From Acidobacteriota bacterium (GTDB taxonomy: Bacteria > Acidobacteriota > Terriglobia > Terriglobales > Acidobacteriaceae), in assembly GCA_021798655.1 (NCBI GenBank), contig JAJZFE010000242.1, forward strand, positions 1-8,620: a stretch of DNA of 8,620 nucleotides, given 5' to 3'. The notes below the pieces were generated by a model. That model did not search any database. It saw nothing but the letters and a program-made list of their open reading frames with translations, and was not told the DNA's origin. The translations under genes were made by a program, and so were the position numbers. Below, piece by piece: positions 7,391 to 8,620 of the stretch (position 1 is the stretch's first letter; the number at the start of each line of letters is the position of its first letter).

Positions 7391-8251
7391 ATGCCCTGCG
7401 ACCCCTCCGAACTCCGCCAGGTCCCGCTCTTCTCTCTCCTCGACGAGGACGAACTCGCCGTGCTCGCCCAGCAGGTCGAGCTGCGCGACTTCGCCGCCAA
7501 CCAGCGCATCTACAAAGCCGCCGACCCCAACGGCCCCGCCTACGTCATGCTCACCGGCCAGGTCTCCGTCACGCTCATCGACGAGGACGGGCAGGAGGTT
7601 GTCTTCTCCCAGCCCAGGCACGGCGACCTCTTCGGCTTCGCCTCCATGCTTGAAGGCACCGAGCACCGCACCAGCGCCATCGCGCTCGAACCCACCACCT
7701 GCATCGAGGTCGATCGCAACGACATCAGCGTGCTGCTCAGCACCAGGCCCCAGGCCGGGCTCGACATGCTCACCGTCCTCGCCGGCGAGATTCACAGCGC
7801 ACAGCGCGTCATCTCCGGCCGCGCCTACCGCAACCCCAACGAACTCATCGACGAGCAGGAGACCTTCGGCGAACGCATCGCCGACACCGTCGCCAGCTTC
7901 GGCGGCTCCTGGACCTTCATCATCTTCTTCGCCGTCTGCCTGGTCAGCTACACGATGCTCAGCAACCTCTGCGGCGGCAAGAGCTGGGACCCCTATCCCT
8001 ACATCCTGCTCAACCTCTTCCTCTCCATGCTCGCCGCCATCCAGGCGCCGGTCATCATGATGAGCCAGAACCGGCAGGACAAGAAGGACCGCGTCCGCAG
8101 CGAGCTCGACTTCGACGTCAACCGCCGCGCCGAGGCCGAGATCCAGGCCCTCAGCCGCAAGCTCCACTACCTCACCGACATCGTCGGCGACATCCACAAC
8201 CACGTCCACACGCCCAACGAACCCCGCCGCCCGGACGAACCGCAACGCTAG
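7391..8251 (+). CDS. Cyclic nucleotide-binding domain fused to DUF1003 membrane domain
   Basis: This 286-residue protein has a Crp/cNMP-type beta-roll (about 10-125) but no helix-turn-helix, so it is not a transcription factor. The phosphate-binding cassette is GDLFGFASMLEGTEHRTSA (78-96). Arg93 aligns with the cAMP-phosphate Arg of CRP, but the ribose-binding Glu is replaced by Phe83. A linker leads to a DUF1003 domain (about 160-260) with GGSWTFIIFF, WDPYPYILLNLFLSMLAA and APVIMMSQNRQDKKDR, including two membrane helices (about 172-192 and 203-224). A charged helix follows (228-268), then a Pro/Arg-rich tail. DUF1003 has no established function; the architecture suggests a membrane protein gated by a nucleotide ligand. 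The start is ATG at 7391, where family similarity begins; there is no clear Shine-Dalgarno, and the repeat element ends 5 nt upstream. A frame extending back to 7256 would translate the repeat and is unlikely. Confidence 0.88.
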   Translation: MPCDPSELRQVPLFSLLDEDELAVLAQQVELRDFAANQRIYKAADPNGPAYVMLTGQVSVTLIDEDGQEVVFSQPRHGDLFGFASMLEGTEHRTSAIALEPTTCIEVDRNDISVLLSTRPQAGLDMLTVLAGEIHSAQRVISGRAYRNPNELIDEQETFGERIADTVASFGGSWTFIIFFAVCLVSYTMLSNLCGGKSWDPYPYILLNLFLSMLAAIQAPVIMMSQNRQDKKDRVRSELDFDVNRRAEAEIQALSRKLHYLTDIVGDIHNHVHTPNEPRRPDEPQR

Positions 8252-8419
8252 ACTTGCCGAGTGCCTTCTGCAAGGACTCTGCATTTTGTCGCGTGCAGTC
8301 CTGCTCCAGCAGCGACGCTCTTCCGGTTTGCCGCGCCCAAGCCGAACCACGGCCGCCACCCCGGCTTGAATCCTGCGTGAATTCGTTCAATTGAAACACT
8401 TGCTCGTTAGCATCACACC
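8252..8419. other. Intergenic region before the family 2 glycosyltransferase
   Basis: No gene is seen. The region holds a bulged hairpin (GGACTCTGCA 8274-8283 with TGCAGTCC 8294-8301), the small palindrome CTGCTCCAGCAG (8301-8312), a 7-bp stem with one G-U pair (8324-8330 with 8338-8344), and the perfect palindrome TTCAATTGAA (8386-8395). None is followed by a T-run. The AT-rich part 8366-8396 is the likeliest promoter area (TTGAAT 8366-8371, TTGAAA 8391-8396), but no well-spaced -35/-10 pair can be assigned. Confidence 0.4.
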
Positions 8420-8620
8420 ATGCGACTCAGCTTCGTAGTCCCTGCGTTCAACGAAGAAGCCTACCTGCCAGCCTGCCTGGACTCCATCCTCGAACAGACC
8501 TGCGCGCTGCCCGCCGGCAGCACCGAGATCATCGTCGTCAACAACGCCAGCACCGACCGCACCCGCGAGGTCGCGCTCAGCTATCCCGGCGTCATCCTCG
8601 TCGACGAGCACCGCAAGGGC
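8420..8620 (+). CDS. Family 2 glycosyltransferase, N-terminal fragment cut by the window edge
   Basis: The 67 visible codons begin MRLSFVVPAFNEEAYLPACL and continue to STEIIVVNNASTDRTREVA, the classic GT-A start of family 2 glycosyltransferases. The nucleotide-sugar site includes VVPAFNEE (residues 6-13), and NNASTDRT (41-48) is the usual (D/N)xSxDxT block; the first position is Asn here rather than Asp. The enzyme should be cytoplasmic and transfer sugar from a nucleotide-sugar donor. The catalytic DXD and acceptor regions lie beyond the window. ATG at 8420 is the only sensible start: the preceding bases have no recognisable coding sequence. There is no clear Shine-Dalgarno (GCATCACACC precedes the ATG). 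Confidence 0.9.
   Translation, partial: MRLSFVVPAFNEEAYLPACLDSILEQTCALPAGSTEIIVVNNASTDRTREVALSYPGVILVDEHRKG

Noticed and set aside
8301..8344. Small hairpins after the CNBD gene as a terminator
   Set aside because: The stems are short or contain G-U pairs and none is followed by a T-run, so termination cannot be supported.
7376..8359. A 327-residue minus-strand frame opposite the CNBD-DUF1003 gene
   Set aside because: It is Val/Gly/Glu/Asp-rich antisense translation with no domain, overlapping a gene with two recognisable domains.

Overview
The window is high-GC bacterial DNA with strongly C/G-ending codons. It most likely comes from an Acidobacteriota genome of the Terriglobus/Granulicella/Edaphobacter type. 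That guess rests on gene style and on an intergenic repeat of the CATTCCGCAGCG...GGAGGAATCTGC kind, which I remember from that group. It is an inference from memory, not a database result. Seven complete genes and one gene cut by the right edge are supported. No tRNA, rRNA, CRISPR array or transposase gene is visible.

Layout. Positions 33-788 hold a compact type II toxin-antitoxin operon: a Phd/YefM-like antitoxin and a VapC/FitB-like PIN-domain toxin that overlap by 4 bp. It is preceded by a striking 48-bp inverted repeat that contains the probable -10 box and the antitoxin Shine-Dalgarno. A GC-rich hairpin follows the toxin. Next come about 320 bp without a gene, which form the leader of rpoD (1109-2812), the housekeeping sigma factor. 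A textbook 15-bp stem terminator (2830-2867) separates rpoD from a convergent gene. Two minus-strand genes follow: an exported HSL-type alpha/beta hydrolase (2878-3921) and, upstream of it, a Rieske non-heme iron oxygenase (4030-5175). The hydrolase appears to have its own promoter, with a perfect 14-bp LacI-style palindrome beside it. The oxygenase is divergent from an ArnT/PMT-type membrane glycosyltransferase (5213-7153), with only 37 bp between the two start codons. The gap after the glycosyltransferase (7154-7390) is almost completely filled by a composite inverted-repeat element. Then come a cyclic-nucleotide-binding/DUF1003 membrane protein (7391-8251) and the first 67 codons of a family 2 glycosyltransferase (8420 to the edge).

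How the parts relate. The toxin and antitoxin act together, and the two glycosyltransferases on the right could both serve envelope glycan or lipid modification. Otherwise the genes look like independent housekeeping and accessory units. I see no multi-gene novel system. The most interesting signals are regulatory or structural: the TA double operator that would also mask its own ribosome binding site in read-through RNA; the repeat element that supplies nearly all of the leader of the CNBD-DUF1003 gene; the loss of the cAMP-contacting glutamate in that CNBD; possible leaderless transcripts in the divergent pair; and a TAGACTTG motif that recurs at three gene borders.
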